Both the position numbers and the translations under genes were made by a program. Below are positions 22,141-22,991 of a stretch of 22,991 nucleotides of DNA, piece after piece. Source of the stretch: Thermoflexales bacterium (GTDB lineage Bacteria; Chloroflexota; Anaerolineae; B4-G1); assembly GCA_007118795.1 (NCBI GenBank), contig SKQX01000170.1, forward strand, positions 1 to 22,991, in the 5' to 3' direction. Under the pieces are notes generated by a model. That model worked only from the letters and a program-made list of their open reading frames with translations. It searched no databases and had not been told where the DNA came from. The first letter of the stretch is position 1. The number at the start of each line of letters is the position of its first letter.

Positions 22141-22991
22141 CTACGGTTGTAACGCAGCATATCTGGCCGATAGGCCTGTGAGACCTTGCGCTCTGAACCA
22201 GTCGTTGTTCATCGCTTGATGAGCCTGGGGCGTACGCGCCTTCCGCCACCATCCGGCGCCAGAACCAGCGAGTTGCCGAGCGCTCCAGCCCGGAACGCCC
22301 AACTGGCACAGGAAGGCGAGGATGGCCTGCGGCCGCTTGCACTGTTTCAACCGGACACACCGCAGCTTGCGCCGTATCCATTCGTCCAGTCGTTGAAGCG
22401 CTTTCTTGCACGCCGCATACTGAAAGTAGGTCACCCAGCCACTCACAAACGCGTTTAGCTCTCGGATCATCCGGCTCAGGCTGATTCCCCGGTTCCTCCG
22501 CGTGATGGCTCGAATGCGCTGCTTCGCTCTTTCCAAGCTCCGCGGCGCGATACCCAGCCGTCCTCCTCGCAGTAACCGGTAGCCCAGGAACTGCCGCTCT
22601 GCTACATATGCCACTGCACTCTTGTCGGGGTTCACCCTCAGGCGCAGTCGCTCCTCCAAGAAGCGCTCCACCGAGGCCATCACCCGTTCCCCTGCCCGTA
22701 TCGTCCGCACATAGATGTTGCAGTCGTCCGCATACCGGCAGAATCGGTGCCCTCGCCTCTCCAGTTCCTTGTCCAGATCATCCAGCAGCAGGTTCGCCAA
22801 CAAGGGCGATAGGGGGCCACCCTGAGGCGTCCCCTCGTATCGCCGCACTCTCACTCCGTCGCGCATCACTCCCGCTTCCAAGTATCGACGTATGATCCGC
22901 AACAGCCGCTTGTCCTTTACGTGGCGCGCCACCCGTGCCATCAGCACATCATGGTTCACCCGATCAAAGAACTTCGCGATGTCGAAGTCCA
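22141..22991 (-). CDS. ltrA: Group II intron reverse transcriptase/maturase (5' end outside the window)
   Basis: A partial protein of about 282 residues, open at the window edge. It enters with DFDIAKFFDRVNHDVLM (RT motif A, with catalytic Asp), then EGTPQGGPLSPLLANLLLDDLD, FCRYADDCNIYV (YADD, the catalytic pair), VNPDKSAVAYV and FLGY. The maturase (GIIM) region follows (SLSRMIRELNAFVSGWVTYFQYA, RRKLRCVRLKQCKRPQAILAFL), and the protein ends at ARYAALQP without an HNH endonuclease. Reading frame is intact through the visible part, so the intron may be functional. The protein aids splicing and copies the intron RNA into new DNA sites. Confidence 0.95.
   Translation of the reverse strand, partial: DFDIAKFFDRVNHDVLMARVARHVKDKRLLRIIRRYLEAGVMRDGVRVRRYEGTPQGGPLSPLLANLLLDDLDKELERRGHRFCRYADDCNIYVRTIRAGERVMASVERFLEERLRLRVNPDKSAVAYVAERQFLGYRLLRGGRLGIAPRSLERAKQRIRAITRRNRGISLSRMIRELNAFVSGWVTYFQYAACKKALQRLDEWIRRKLRCVRLKQCKRPQAILAFLCQLGVPGWSARQLAGSGAGWWRKARTPQAHQAMNNDWFRAQGLTGLSARYAALQP

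Larger units (their letters stand above)
22065..22991 (-). mobile_element. Group II intron, 3' portion (continues beyond the window)
   Basis: The element is read on the minus strand. It includes the RT/maturase gene, then domain V, domain VI and a 3' end at about 22065 (sequence ...ACCCGAT, ending in the typical A-pyrimidine). Domain VI spans about 22065-22100 with GGGGGCC/GGCCCCC stem and an unpaired A seven nucleotides from the 3' end as probable branch point. Domain V carries a CGC triad, and no HNH endonuclease follows the RT; together these suggest a IIC-like intron. The 5' part and the upstream exon lie outside the window. The 3' flank is intergenic, downstream of the PEP-protein gene. 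Confidence 0.85.

Overview
The window is GC-rich bacterial chromosome. The gene content suggests a member of the Chloroflexota, probably an Anaerolineae-like lineage, and most likely metagenome-derived. The main pointers are a cyanobacterial/chloroflexal-type R3H-AAA ATPase next to tmk, an MGDG-synthase-family glycosyltransferase following a DUF951 gene, a peptidase-MA-type membrane protease, and a PEP/pyruvate-binding protein without a phospho-His domain. This assignment is inferred from gene families only. No rRNA, intact tRNA or CRISPR array is visible.

Left part (1-7409): after the end of an unidentified, possibly transposase-derived ORF and about 460 bp of palindromic intergenic DNA, a good promoter (677-705) and a leader with a terminator-like hairpin precede a tightly packed plus-strand operon. 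Its genes are a site-2 protease (RseP family), a HEAT-repeat protein, a membrane-bound HExxH peptidase (MA-like), a DEDDy RNase-H-fold exonuclease, a PflX-type radical SAM protein, an acylphosphatase, and a membrane-anchored FecR-like protein with a carbohydrate-binding-like C-terminus. Several junctions overlap (ATGA), so translational coupling is likely.

Middle (7410-10781): two minus-strand genes follow, radC and a lipoprotein fusing a DsbA-like thioredoxin domain to a cyclophilin domain whose active site is degenerate. About 1 kb without convincing genes comes next, holding overlapping divergent promoter-like sequences, a perfect 11-bp palindrome and three tandem copies of a 113-bp unit with a C/G-rich hairpin core.

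Right-centre (10782-17882): pcm, a THEP1-family NTPase, then a promoter and structured leader for the R3H-AAA ATPase-tmk pair. A small FmdB zinc-ribbon gene lies on the minus strand, divergent from the coupled set gmk-DUF951-glycosyltransferase, which is followed by a small two-helix membrane protein with its own extended -10 promoter.

Right end (17883-22991): purA on the minus strand and a large PEP/pyruvate-binding protein on the plus strand diverge from two well-formed sigma-70 promoters. The window ends inside a minus-strand group II intron: the reverse transcriptase/maturase, domain V, domain VI and probable 3' splice boundary (about 22065) are present, while the 5' part lies beyond the window.

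Most genes are housekeeping: nucleotide metabolism (tmk, gmk, purA), protein repair and quality control (rseP, pcm, DsbA-cyclophilin), DNA or RNA handling (radC, DEDDy nuclease, R3H-AAA) and membrane lipid glycosylation. The most unusual points are the degenerate DsbA-cyclophilin fusion, the roughly 80-residue insertion in RseP, the make-up of the seven-gene operon, and the structured leaders before rseP and the R3H-AAA gene.
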